Both the position numbers and the translations under genes were made by a program. A DNA stretch of 64,000 nucleotides. It comes from Lethocerus indicus. Its lineage: Eukaryota > Arthropoda > Insecta > Hemiptera > Belostomatidae. Of the stretch, positions 1 through 11,491 are shown one piece after another; position 1 is the stretch's first letter, and each line of letters begins with the position of its first letter. The DNA lies in assembly GCA_019843655.1 (NCBI GenBank), contig JACDQD010000010.1, positions 3,703,637 to 3,767,636 of the forward strand. Direction: 5' to 3'. A model generated the notes under the pieces. It worked only from the letters and a program-made list of their open reading frames with translations, did no database searches and was not told the origin of the DNA.

Positions 1-1089
1 ATCAACGTGCCTAAGTGACTCTCCAACCTACTGACTGAAAAAATCTAGCAAAAGATAGGTATGCCAAACAAATGTATTTTTTGAGCTCAATGATTCCAGA
101 CTATGCATTAATTGAGTTTTAAAATAAGTTGTATATTTTACGAGATCACACATTTTTTGTCATAGATTTCAGTTCATATTTTAACCGATTTCAAACGGCA
201 GCCGGCATGTTTACGTTATTATCAGCGTGGCCTATCATGTCAATGCCAAATATTGTTGAACATTTTCAAAACCAATAAATGAACAGACACTGACAGCATT
301 TTCGGGACAATTATCTGAAATATAACTACATCCAACAACTTACCGGAGGAACTCTCGAAAGTACTTTCGCTTTGCTTACTACGCATTGCAACTCGGTTCT
401 GCGTGAGGTCCGTGTCAGTGTCAGGTGTAATCAAACGATGAACTCAAGACCGACAAATGTGGTATTGTTTATGAAACGAGAAGAAGCAAAACGGGACAGT
501 AGGCAGGAGGAAATCTTATCGTATTAACTCTTATCATATTAGTTAAGTGAAAATTAACCTAATACCCCATGAGAAACACGTGCACAATCGCCAGGTTCCA
601 CCACAGGAAAACTCGGAGGTTGTTTACAGTATATTATCTCCCTGCGCTCGCAACGTCGTCCTCTCTGTTACTTGTATAAGGTACCAAAATCTGGCTATAA
701 ACTACTACTAAATTTACTCAAAAAGTTCAGTCGAACCTTGTTCCATGTCTGGAGTAAAAAAAAGTGCAATTTTATTGAATCGAGCACTGTGAAAAAGGAT
801 AGAAGCGAACGCATAAATCGTTCGACTTTTAAAAAACCTATTCGCGAAATATAACTGGAATCATGACAAAAACCTAGTCAAACCTTTGTCATGAACACAC
901 TAAAGTAAACACACAATAAGTTCACCTCGTTTACCGCGTATTTTAAGCGCAAGTTCGAGACCAATTAAGCTCGCGCTAGTATTATCAACAGGTGGCTCGA
1001 CGCGACATTTTATCTCCGGCGGACACACGGGGGCCACTAGCTCGGACAAATCACAGAACGACGGAAGGGAAGGCGGTGGTAGAGGCTAC
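1..1089 (-). other. Probable intron 1 (5' part) of the 1426-1090 gene
   Basis: Starts with the donor GT at 1089-1088 on the minus strand and continues off the window. It is AT-rich with no frame resembling a known protein. The short open frames at 240-434 (minus) and 672-854 (plus) have no recognisable domain and no paired splice sites. Nothing else is identified here. Confidence 0.4.
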
Positions 1090-1426
1090 CTTGTTTGATG
1101 GTGATGGTGGTGGTCTGCTGTTGTTGTACGAAGAGGGGCGGCGGAGGCGGCGTGGAGACGGGTTGGGGGGGCTGAGGGGGCGGTGAGGCGGCGGGCCCGG
1201 AGCCCACAGAGCCCGGGTCGCTGAAGCCCTGGGTGCTGGTGTCGTCGCCGCCGGCCGCCGCCGAAGCGCCGCCCCCGGCCCCGGCCCCCGACCCGGGCCC
1301 GTCGAAGAAGCTCAGCCCGAACTCGGAGCCGCCGGCGTCGAAGGTGACCACCTCCGGGCCGCCGACCAACTTGTCACCGCCCCCGAGGTTGGCGCTCAGG
1401 CTCTGGTCCAATTTGAACACGTCCAT
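1090..1426 (-). CDS. First coding exon of an unidentified Gly/Ala/Pro/Gln-rich protein (partial)
   Basis: Seen: the only ATG of this open frame is at 1426. It has a strong Kozak context (G at -3, G at +4), and longer versions of the frame would need a TTG start. The frame encodes 112 residues beginning MDVFKLDQSL. An acidic/hydrophobic segment follows (about residues 25-45, with VVTFDAGG and FGLSFFDG), then a Gly/Ala tract (45-60), a Pro-rich tract (81-97) and QQQQTTTITIK (101-111). Third codon positions are strongly G/C, unlike the surrounding DNA, which supports real coding. The frame runs into AAG|GTAGCC, a plausible splice donor (GT at 1089-1088), giving a phase 1 exon end; beyond it the frame soon stops. 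Inference: this is the disordered N-terminus of a nuclear regulator, with its DNA-binding or catalytic domain in exons left of the window. I cannot name the family. The antisense frame is Pro/Ser-rich shadow sequence. A wholly non-coding CpG island is possible but less likely. Confidence 0.7.
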
Positions 1427-1703
1427 CTCGGCCTTTCCGTGTTTCTTTCTTTCCCGAACTAAACTAAGAACTAACAAGAAACTGAGCGTCGCTCCTCTTA
1501 ACCCATGCCGTGCGGGAGGCGACGTGCGGGCCCCGTGGCTGCCGCAGGTAGACTGGGCCGGCGGCGCTCCTCGTAGCGGTCAGTGACCCCGCCCGCGCCC
1601 CCGGCCACCGGCACCCGCCACCCAACACCCGGCACCGTGGTGGGGGAATCTGCCTAAATCTCTCTCCGCTCGGCCCGGTATGCGCTTGTCGCCGGATTAA
1701 CAC
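1427..1703 (-). promoter_or_regulatory. GC-rich 5' leader and probable core promoter of the 1426-1090 exon
   Basis: This block is clearly richer in GC and CpG than the flanking DNA and lies directly upstream, on the minus strand, of the well-placed ATG at 1426. On the minus strand an arthropod-type initiator, TCAGTT, occupies 1485-1480, with its A (+1) at 1483. That would give a 57-nt leader. A downstream AGTTC resembles the RGWYV downstream promoter element but sits about 4 nt too early. No TATA box is visible at the right distance. A start further upstream, within the GC-rich stretch to about 1700, is equally possible, so the exact start site is inferred. Confidence 0.4.
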
Positions 1704-2491
1704 AAATCCCTCTCTTCCCCAATAACATTTACTTCGGGCTTCGATACCCGAGAAGTTGTATCGGATACTGCGGGTTGCTGATTCGGTACCGACGCGGGTC
1801 CATACTTCGTATATCGTGAATTAACGAGTAGGGCGTATGCTCGGTATGACAATTGAAGTCCCAAATTTCGCTTGTAGGAAAAATCGTAATGTAAAATAAT
1901 TTCAATAACTCCCAGAAATAATATTTCGCCCATTGTACACCAATAGAGAAAATAAATTTTCGCACAAGTATTTACCTCACCCTATCGACATATTACCTAT
2001 GTTCTGGATATTGAGCAGTTTAATTTTTAAGGTTGTCAGGCACGGAATCTGGTATGGCAAACGTGTACACTTGGTGTTTACTTTAATTTCTCAGGGAGAG
2101 TTGATATTGGAGTCCTGACTTCGAGCACCCTATTTCCTAGATTGCAAATTTTAATTACACCGAATGGATCCAAATTGTCCACAGAGCAGGATCCTCAACA
2201 CATATTTAACTCTATTAGTTCGTTCCGTCAAGATGGCAATGGGTCGGGGAAAATGAAGAACAAAAATATATTGGACATCGGAGTCGTAAGTGGCAGTCAC
2301 CGCCGCGTATAAAGACAGGTCCTTAACTGAATTCCCACCCTATTCTATAAAGTGCGAATTTGAATTAGAAATGAATGGCTCTCAATTCAATGCCAGATCT
2401 CCCCCCCCCCCCAGGTCACAGATAAATTTAATTCGGGTAGTTCGTTCTTTTCATAGAAGGAAGAGTAGGTACGGGAAAATGACCAACTGAT

Positions 2492-2566
2492 AAGGGCCGC
2501 GCGGTATTAGTTCCGAACGTGACCGGCATAGAAGGGCCCCCTGGTTCGATTTCCGACGCCGGCACT
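2492..2566 (+). repeat. tRNA-derived SINE-like relic
   Basis: The segment has the layout of a tRNA-derived SINE head. A GC-rich start (GGGCCGCGCGG) is followed about 35 nt later by CTGGTTCGATTTCC, which closely matches the RNA polymerase III B box (GGTTCGANNCC). It ends in GACGCCGGCAC, the kind of 3' edge seen in tRNA-related heads. The A box is decayed (GCGGTATTAGTTC), so it is not a functional tRNA gene. A following T run and AT-rich DNA fit a fragmented insertion. No second full-length copy was found in the window. Confidence 0.4.
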
Positions 2567-3762
2567 TTTTTCCATTAATTAAAAAGTCGAATCAAAGATC
2601 TTACCTTTCTATGTGACTGTAATAAATGAAATTATTGACACTCGTGTTATTATGATCATACTAATAAACATTTAAAACTCATATTTGATGAATTATCATA
2701 CTAATCGTAGTTCTCTAATAGGAATTTTTCCTTCTAATATATATATCGATTCGGACATAACTGATAAAGGCGTGATGATATTCTACTCGCTCAAACTCAT
2801 AATATCAGGGGTCTACTTCAATATTCGTCCGGTAATGGGGACATTCCGGTGGCATGTCGCAGGAATGATGGCTGACCGAAAGAATCTAAGAATGCGTTCC
2901 TACATTATCTTCTACTAAAATATATCAGAATCTGTATTTGAATTTGTATAACATTGTATATTCTTCTGGAATCTGCATAAACTAATTTCTACTTTAAGTA
3001 GTAAAGAAAGTTTTTATCAACTTATGAAACAATTAATGATTAAATAAAATAAAGATGCAGGATAAAACTGAGTCACGACATTAACAATTGCACTCTTGCA
3101 AGGAAATGTTAAGAACTTTGCAAAATCTGTATTAAGCTGGAAGACAGAACTTTATGTATATATAAAGAAATGGGACAATCATTATATAATCGAAATACTT
3201 TCCATAATTTCCATAACTTGTTTTTGCCCTTTTCTTTCAACACCACAGAGCTCCGTTTGTCTTACTGCTTCCGCTTGTTTAATCGCGACAAGGTACTGGT
3301 CATACCAAAGATTACCGTTTATAATAAATCAGGTAGGAAAGGTAGGGATTTCCTATCTATCAGAATTACACGTTTGCTTAGACGTTCTTATCATATAATA
3401 TATCCATTGGTATTATATTAGGTAAAAGAAATATTCCTTACAACAACCGTGCTTCATACACTACAATTTAACAGATATATACAATCGCATAATACTTGTA
3501 TCAGCCTGAATTTCACTTTGTGACCTCTATTACAGCATGTGTTATTTTCTCTAAAAAAAAAAACGAACTTGATTCGCGAACAAACGAGACAATGTTCTGG
3601 GAGAGTAAATCATAGCTGAGTACTCATTTATTTATTCCCGTACAGTTATTTTTTTTTAGCTCATTCTCTGACATGGTTGGCAACAGTGAAAGTTTTTTTC
3701 TCAAACTGCCCTGGAGACTGGTTCTTTAAAATTAAGGTCTGAACTACTTTATTTCCTCTTCA

Positions 3763-3860
3763 TCTTGGATCCATTCTCGCCGTTGGTTTCTCCCCGTGAA
3801 TCTTCGTTAGAGATACCGTTCCTCGATTTCCGGCAAAGCACCCTGGGCAGCCAGGGATAA
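3763..3860 (+). repeat. Dispersed repeat, copy 1 (shared with 51530-51612)
   Basis: This stretch and 51530-51612 share collinear blocks: an identical CCGTTGGTTTCTCCCC core, then TGxxTCT, then CCGxGCAAAGCACCCT about 50 nt downstream. The shared order and spacing argue against chance. A third fragment at 22113-22130 (CTTCCGGCAAGGCACCACC) may be the same 3' block. The family is not recognised and no coding capacity is visible. Confidence 0.45.
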
Positions 3861-4089
3861 TACCTGCAAATTGTCTAAGCGCCGAAACGTATTGCCTCAG
3901 GAACATCTCTGGCTCATATATTTTAGAACATTTGAGTTATCTTATAAATTTTTTTAATGATATTGTTTAGTGTAAACCATTTGAGAATGGATCCTTTAGA
4001 TCTTTAGTCGTTAGCAGGTTATCCGAATGGAGTTTCTATTGTTACTAAAAACCTGCTCTGTTAAATAGGAATATAAAATTTACTCCGAC

Positions 4090-4500
4090 CATTTAAAAAG
4101 CCTGCGCCGAAACAAAACGGTAGTGGAATGCAGCCGCTGTTTAATTAATTCGGATCGCAATCCGGTGCACACAATTCGAACCGCTTACGAACGTTACGCG
4201 GACATTAATACAAATGATACGTCGATGCAAATATACAGAGCGCCCTGGGTTTTACTCCAAGGCCGTGAGGGGCAGCCTGTCATTACGCCCATTCATTATT
4301 AACATTCAAACGGCGTAAACGCTGGAAGTTTTAAGGTCATCACCCGGCTCGTTATTATCTTGGAAAGGTCTATAAACCCAGTTAAACCGGGCTCGGGCTC
4401 TCGCTCTCTTCTGTTTAACGGCCCAAAATCCATCCTTCCGACGCCCAATTAATATTTCATTTGCACGCGCGTTCCGAATCATTTAACGGCTCATAAAAAC
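4090..4500. promoter_or_regulatory. Candidate cis-regulatory block (POU octamer and homeodomain-type motifs)
   Basis: More GC-balanced and CpG-containing than its flanks. It carries a perfect POU octamer ATGCAAAT (4225-4232), a near-octamer ATTTGCAC near 4459, and several TAAT cores (TTAATTAATT near 4142, CATTAATAC, CAATTAATA). Motif density is suggestive only. The sequence alone cannot show enhancer activity or conservation. Confidence 0.2.
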
Positions 4501-7119
4501 AAGACGAAGAATAATAAAAACGAAAGGAAAAGGGGGGGGGCACAATACAACTATAGTGCAGGGAAAAATAGTATCTGAAAAATGGAAATACCGCGGTATC
4601 TCTCACTCTAAGTACGCCATTAATTCTTGCCCATTCTAGTAATTTTTTATACTGGCAAGAATGCAGTAACAGCTGTTAAAATTTGTGGAACGGTGCAGTT
4701 ACAATACCGACAGGATCAATCCTGTCCACAGAATCAACAGAAAACTCCAGGATTCCCTTCCAGGAACATCCCTTGGAAAAATGATTTATTTATTCTTGCC
4801 TTCTGTTTTGCGTATCCTAGGCCTACGACAGTTAAACCCGATTTCTCAATTTTTCAAAACCACTAGGAAGGGAAGAAGGATTACAGTGACCCTTCTGCAG
4901 GGGTAAATTGTTTACTGTTAATGCCTTAGTACTTGTGAGGGGTGTTTTCGAGTTTTATGTACTGGAAAGTGCAGTTAATGTGGATTCGGGCTGTACCGAA
5001 ACATCAATCTACCTCTGGTGTCCCCAACGGGGGCCCATCGGAAGAGAGCGATTGGCATTCATCTAAAATAATTGAAGATTTCTAAGAATTGCCAGTGCTG
5101 TGACGGTGCCAACAAGATGCTTCATCGACGACTGATATTAATAAGTCGATGCGAATATTCAACTATTTGAGCACTGCGTTATACACAAAAAGATTTCAAA
5201 TTTTCCAAGTAGAAGGTATATAGTACAGGAAATGTTATAAAGAAATATCTTCTTCGCGGAAAAGAACAAAAATTATTCTTCACTACATTTAATAACAAAC
5301 ACCATCCTCAGTAATGTTTCCCACTTGTTGGTAAGTCTTCTGCTTATCATTGGCATCATGAGTGAGAAAAACGGCAAACAGTTTTTCATATATAAGAAAT
5401 ATTTTATCGTGGATATAAAGAAAAAACAATTTCGTTTTTTACCCTGGTATTACACGCAAATGAAATGGTGAATTACACGATCAACAAGTAAGGAATTTTA
5501 TATATCGACATATCGAGTGTCTGTCGATTCCCCAACAGATATATACGCATAAATACAAAAATACTAATCTTTTGTGAATTATTTCTGTTATTGAATTTCA
5601 GATTTACAGTCATAACAGTGAGCAGGTAATCTCGATCTTGTAGTCTGTGGAATTTTATCCCGGCGTCAGTGCATGCGATGAAAGCCTCGGCCTATAATAA
5701 TAAAAAACACCTCTCCCTAAATATCATCATTTTCTCTAATCTTATTTAGAAATTATCCTCTCATTAGTTTTTGTTGAGTTCAATAAAAACAAGAACTGTA
5801 TTGACGATAAATTGTCACCTGGAAGTAGACCAAAAACCGCATGAGTGATGATATAATAATATTAGTATAACAGGAGTGGGGTGATACGTGTAGTTCTAGT
5901 GTTTCTTAGCGATCGAATTATATAGCAGATAATACTATCTGTCGATCATGTCATCCTACCCACGCGTCTATAATGGGTATCGTGTGGACGTCCTGTATAT
6001 GATTATTATTATATATCAATTAATATATTATTATTTAATTGAATTTTGTTTAAATCTTGACAAGGGGCTTATTATGTCATAATTTTTTATTCGGCCCATG
6101 CGTCCATTTCATGAGTCTGAATCTTTTTTCACTCTGCGAATACTCTTTGTCTTCAATGAAAATTTGATATTAACAAAATAAAGCTAGGATATTCCGAAAC
6201 CGCAAGGATGAGAAGAGACCGACGTAGATTGCATTACTCATTGGCGTCGAGTTAACAGGAATACAATATACGTTTCTGCGGCCAGTTCCGGTTTTCATTT
6301 GCTACCGGGAGGCGGGCCACTCGTCTTATTTCCTTTGAGTCACATTTAATTGTTTTTCACATTTAAATTTCTCACCCGCTCGGCTTATTCCGTCGGGTTT
6401 TTAAATTTCATTCAACTTTTTACAGTTCAACGCCCCACTCCCGTAATGCTTAGATATTTCGGTTTTATGAATGCTATAAAAATATACAGAAACAAGAACA
6501 AAGGGATTTCTTCGTTCAAGAAAGATATTTCAACTCTTGAAGTTCGTCCAACCGCGTTGAGCGTTAAGTGTTTAGTTGAATTATAATCTGGGCAGCAGTC
6601 GTTAGAATTCAGTTCGGATGTTCATCGCTTAAGAACTGCCTCCCGACAAAGTGGCCGAGATGCCCATGCATAATGAAAGTAGGTCCGGGTTAAGCAGCAG
6701 TCGATTGAAGACTCCAGGATGTCCAAGACTGTAAAGACAGCGGACTAAATTCTCATTCAATTGGAAATTTAAGTAAAAAGCGCTTTTACTTCTTCCAAGC
6801 AACCTCATGAAATTTAAAAGTACGATACAATTGTTGGATAGTTCTATAGTGCTGATGAAACGGTACTTCAGGTATTTCATGTGAGCTACTGGTCAACAGC
6901 TTTCATTCTGCAGTCTCTACATATAAGATTTTTCAAAGTGGTGGGAAAAATTTGAAAAGAATTTTTTTTCTGCAAATTAAATACAACTTAAAATTGTAAA
7001 GGAGTACGAAATGAGTTCCGATGTTAATGTGGTGTTTCGTATGGCGGATAGTGGAAGGGAAGCCGAGAGCTCTATCTCTATCTTTGTCCGACTCTCATCA
7101 TCAGTCTGCACACTATGAC

Positions 7120-7340
7120 AGCCAAGGTCAAACTCATTTTCCCTCTCACTCCCTCTTTTCTCTCTTCTATTTATCCTCCCGCCACTCCTCACTCTCCCTC
7201 TCTTTTTATTTGTTCTTCGTCATCTTCATCTTCATCTCCTCCGTCCTGTGCTCGGTACTCTCCCTTCGGCTCTCGGCTGGTCCCTTCCCTTTCCCTTCAT
7301 CGCGCTCTCTCTCGTTCTTCGGCCGTACCTCGTTCTTTAT
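7120..7340. repeat. Pyrimidine-rich (plus strand) low-complexity island
   Basis: The plus strand is dominated by CT, TCTTC and CTCTC runs, with embedded (TCN) repeats near 7215-7245. Open frames here on both strands are Ser/Pro/Leu or Arg/Glu/Gly low-complexity shadows of the skew. No domain is recognised. It could form a triplex-prone tract or lie in a transcribed leader, but nothing in the sequence decides this. Confidence 0.5.
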
Positions 7341-8852
7341 TCATAACCCGAGCCGCCCACTCCACGGCCAATGAACCGCCAATTGCGATATATCATCGCG
7401 CTCCCTTCACACACCCCCTTATTCATTTTTCTGTTCCACCCACGCTTCCTTTTTTTCCAGCGGGGGTACACGACCGAATACATATATACGTGCACGTACA
7501 ACACTTCGAAGGACTAATCTTTCGCGAATATAAATGATGGCATTCATTATGTTTTTTCCCCGTATGGCCTTAATTAAGAATATTGCTATAATCATTATCC
7601 CGGCGTATTAATCCCACGCTCATAAAAACGATGAGCTAATTTCATTTCTACGTTTTTAATACTTTTTTTATATTCACCGCACTCCGAAGTCAAAGGTGAA
7701 AATTTGAGTGGTAAATTTAACAAGAATGAATAAATACATTCATAAAATGGTATCCAAACCAAAACAGCCATGGTCATTTAGCGGAACATCCCGTAGATGC
7801 GCTATCAACGGAAATTATTTACACCGTGTATAGATCAAATCTGCTAGCAAGGGAAGTTGATTACTTTGAATAAAATAATCTAGTTGTTCACATTGGCATG
7901 AGTGGAAGTTCACAGAGTTGATTAATATTAGATTACTGAATTCCAAATTTAAACAATTGATGGATGAAGCTGTTTCAGTTGTACCTACACATAGGTACGG
8001 AGGAGCGAAACGGAAGGAACAGTGAGGAAGCATTTCCTGTATAAAGTACTGCAATTACTGCTATCCTGTTTTTATCTTTTAGCGCTAGGATCTTCTAGTA
8101 AAAAACAAATATAAATAAAAATAGTCAAACAGAAAATTTATTTATTCTGGCAATTAATTATAACAACGGAATTTAGTCTATTTTAAAACACCGATAGCTC
8201 CTAAACACGCATTGCGTTCGATTTTCATCTCGGATGCCGACGAACTTTACCATCGGATCGCAGAGACCAACGAACGGCGCGACACGACCTTTTACAGAAT
8301 GAGAAAAAAAATCGAAATCAAATAAGGGTAGAAAAAAGCATATAAAAGTAAAGTAAACTTCCCAAAAGGATTTTATAGTTGGGGGCATAATGACCCGCAA
8401 TAAGACATAATGACTGGCCGCCCATATAAGGCGTCGAATCCAATTGCCTTCAAATGGCCGGCCCTGAAAATATCTTAGATGAGTATTGAGAGACGGAAAA
8501 AATGAAGAGAAAAATTTTTTACAGGTCGAAATTTTATTTTAAAAAACGCGCTCCCGACTAACTAAGTAAACTGAACATAGTAAGAATAGACAATACAGAA
8601 ATATTACAAAAGGAATGCTACTGACGGACGTGTGAATCCGGAAGCCGATCTAAATTGTGACCGAACGGGCGGAAGGTGGCTGGAAATGGGAATAGCCATA
8701 TTTTTTTCTATTATTGGAAGGCCATCTATTTCTGGTTGATGGCCATTGTTTTTGTTCCAGAAGAAGCCTGTGCGGGTCCTGTGCTTCACTTTCAAACGGT
8801 CTGATGAACGCGAACGATTCGGGAGTGATTTCCTTTTAAGCCGCGGTAGCCG

Positions 8853-8871
8853 GCCACAATATAATTGTGGC
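8853..8871. repeat. Short perfect inverted repeat (8-bp arms, 3-nt centre)
   Basis: GCCACAAT and ATTGTGGC flank ATA, giving a near-palindrome that could bind a dimeric factor or fold as a tiny hairpin. It is isolated, with no matching copy noticed elsewhere in the window. Confidence 0.5.
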
Positions 8872-9395
8872 TTCTCAATGTACAGTATTTTATACCATAA
8901 AATTTTCATATTTTACTTTACACTAAACAATACTCATTACTAAAGTACTGAGGCATTAACAGTTCACGCGTCAGGGCTGAAAACTTCTTAAGATGTATTT
9001 TCTAATGTCTGTATTAAAGACATAACATAGGCGGAAGACGGAAAACATAATTAAATGAAGAAAAAGGCAAAATAGCGAAAAAAATTTATTCAGATTTCAA
9101 CCAACTCCAAAAGGGAGCGAGCGTTGGAAAAATCATCTACCCATTACGGGGATAATTATTTACACTTCGCGTTAATTAATCTCTGTAAAAATAATTGATT
9201 TCAGGTTATCCGCCGTTAGGGTGAAAAAACAGCGACACCATTCCAACTATAGTAATGGCGAATGTCCACCGCCAGTAATGGTCACAACCTTTACGGACGG
9301 GGAGGGAAAGAAGAACTGGAAGTGGAGGTGTGGAATAGGCCGGAGAACGCGGAGAAGGGAGACCCAAAGGAGAATAAAAAGGAGACGACGAAGGA

Positions 9396-9397
<2 letters not shown>

Positions 9398-9444
<47 letters not shown>
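9398..9444. repeat. (TA)n microsatellite
   Basis: Uninterrupted TA dinucleotide run of about 47 nt, with purine-rich DNA on its left side. The YIYIYI peptides predicted through it on both strands are artefacts. Confidence 0.98.
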
Positions 9445-9448
<4 letters not shown>

Positions 9449-11458
9449 GAAGAAACTAAATAAATGGGGCGCTCTGTGGCCCAACTTTGATTAATGAGCT
9501 CGCTCCGCCGGTCTCGGTTATTAGGGGAGCACCGCCGATTAATTGTAAACCATTCGTTACGAACATTTTCAAAAGACTCCAACAAAAAGCACCTGCACTC
9601 CAACTAAGTTTGGACTTGTTCTTGAGTTTCCCAAACATCGGTCTCGTTAAACGAATGTCCAAAATTTTACGCTTAATTTATGGCGCGGGAGGGGGAATCT
9701 AGCTTGTTTATGAATACCGTATAATACAGGGATCACAACCTCAAGAAACTAACTAAAGTGGAAATATTTATACGGGGAGCAGTTAGAGGTGTTCCTACTC
9801 AGTTGGGCCTATAGAGTTGTACGAGTACAACTAAATGATCTCGTTAACGCGATAAGAATCTGACAGTAAATCTGGCTATATGTGCTCAGTGCTCAATGTC
9901 CCAGGAGACTGGAGCACTTTGAATCACTCGGACAATTTGCCGGAAGGGTTTTTTCCCAGCGATCCACATATCCAATTAATAATAACATTGTACAAACAAC
10001 AAACAAGTACAAAACAATTACAATGTCAATTGAAAATCAATATTTAATACATTTTATCAATAGATTGGGCCAAATAACAGATTACACTCATGTTACTACT
10101 AAAGTGTTGAAACATTTTTGCTGTATGGATGTTGCTACCATTCGTTCTTGCTATCCTTTAGTACAGTCTTGTCTAGTTGTCTATATATTTGGAGAATGCT
10201 GTATAGGGGGCGTAAAAAAACGTTTGAATATCGAAAATTCACTTTCACCAGTGTCGAAGTGAATTGGTATTGTGTGACACCAAATTTTGTGAGTAAAACC
10301 GACGAATGTTCTGGATACGTCTGGAACTCTACGACACAAGGAGGCGTGTACAAAGGAGACGTGTAGGTAAGGTATTGACGATGGCGACCATGGGCTATGT
10401 TCATATAAGGGTATGAAAAGCGTAAATAATGTAAGTGTTTGGTTAAATATATTGGAATTATTTCGTCCATTTCTTATAAATTCATTCTTTATAGTGCATT
10501 GCTCTCGGTTTCGCCTAGCCGTTCGGACCGATCTCCATAAAGCTTTTAATTGCCGTTGTATTCTAGTGAGATGGTTTGGGGAGCGAAAGAAGAAGTAAGA
10601 GGGAGGAAGTGCGGCAACTCCCCGGCCATTAGTGACGCTAGACCCAGAGAATATGTATCACAAAAGGGGCCGATTGTTTCCACAGGCCAATTATCGAAAG
10701 ATATTCCACCACTTCTTTTAGTGTTATTATTATTATTGTGCCCGTTCATTTTTTTTCTTTCGAAAGACATTGACCTTGCTCGAACGCCCGTTCGATAAGG
10801 ATTCCCAAGCCTATGAAACATGTTTTTACGGTCTATATATAAAACGGAGATTCAATTGGAGCAATGAAGAGGACAGAAAGATATAAGTACAGTTCCAGTC
10901 CCTCAACAACTATATATCTGTAACCGTAAATAAAATTTATTGGGTTATCAGAGGATACAGAAAGGTTTTTTTTTAGTCCCAAATATAAATTCTATATAAA
11001 CCATCCTAAAAATCCACAGCCCGTACTAAACCGGAACAGTACTCTGACGATACCGAATAAAATACAGTATATAAATTCCACCAGTTAAGTAATTCTCGAA
11101 ACCTAGATGCCTTATAAGCCGTGAAAACCTGTTTCTATTACTCACCACTAATACTCGTTATAGTAGAGTGTAAGAATTCCACTACGATGTGTACAAATGA
11201 TGGAAAAAAATTAGTTACTGAAAAATTCCCCTGCCCTCATGAAATGCCATAGATTAATTCTAGTTTTTAACTTTCTGCACTCGGATGTTGGGTCAAACCC
11301 GACTTGAATTTCAATTTTTTCCAAACAGTTTTCAACCACTTTTTTCCTTATGTTTTAGAATTATGGATAAATTAGCCGATACTTCTACCGCCTCGGCATT
11401 CGTTTGTCGTCTCTTTTCAGATGAGTCGGCACTTTTTGATTAGTGTTGTCTGACGTTC

Positions 11459-11491
11459 TTAATTAATTCAATTAATTAATTTGTGCACGTG
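11459..11491. promoter_or_regulatory. Homeodomain-type TAATT array next to a CACGTG E-box
   Basis: Four overlapping AATTAATT cores (11459-11482) are followed directly by the palindromic E-box CACGTG (11486-11491). Clusters of this kind can be transcription-factor sites, but in AT-rich DNA they also arise by chance. Confidence 0.2.

Larger units (their letters stand above)
1704..9397. other. Non-coding stretch, no recognisable gene
   Basis: AT-rich DNA with many short chance open frames, none with a recognisable domain, start context or paired splice sites. It holds a C12 run at 2401-2412, a SINE-like relic (2492-2566), a dispersed repeat copy (3763-3860), a motif-rich block at 4090-4500, a pyrimidine-rich island at 7120-7340, and a perfect 8-bp inverted repeat around 8862. 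Nothing else is supported. Confidence 0.6.

Noticed and set aside
1233..1586. Plus-strand open frame antisense to the GC-rich exon
   Set aside because: Pro/Ser-rich shadow of the minus-strand exon. The minus strand has the ATG with strong Kozak context, coherent codon bias and a splice donor.
5868..5970. Apparent extended hairpin around CAGATA-ATAC-TATCTG
   Set aside because: Only short 6-bp blocks pair, and the arms between them differ greatly in length, so it does not fold as a miRNA-like precursor.
7115..7537. 140-codon plus-strand frame
   Set aside because: Ser/Pro/Leu low-complexity read through a pyrimidine-rich tract, with no domain.
9206..9603. Open frames with YIYIYI tracts, here and at 35341, 44624, 52767 and 61078
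   Set aside because: Translation of (TA)n microsatellites on both strands, not proteins.
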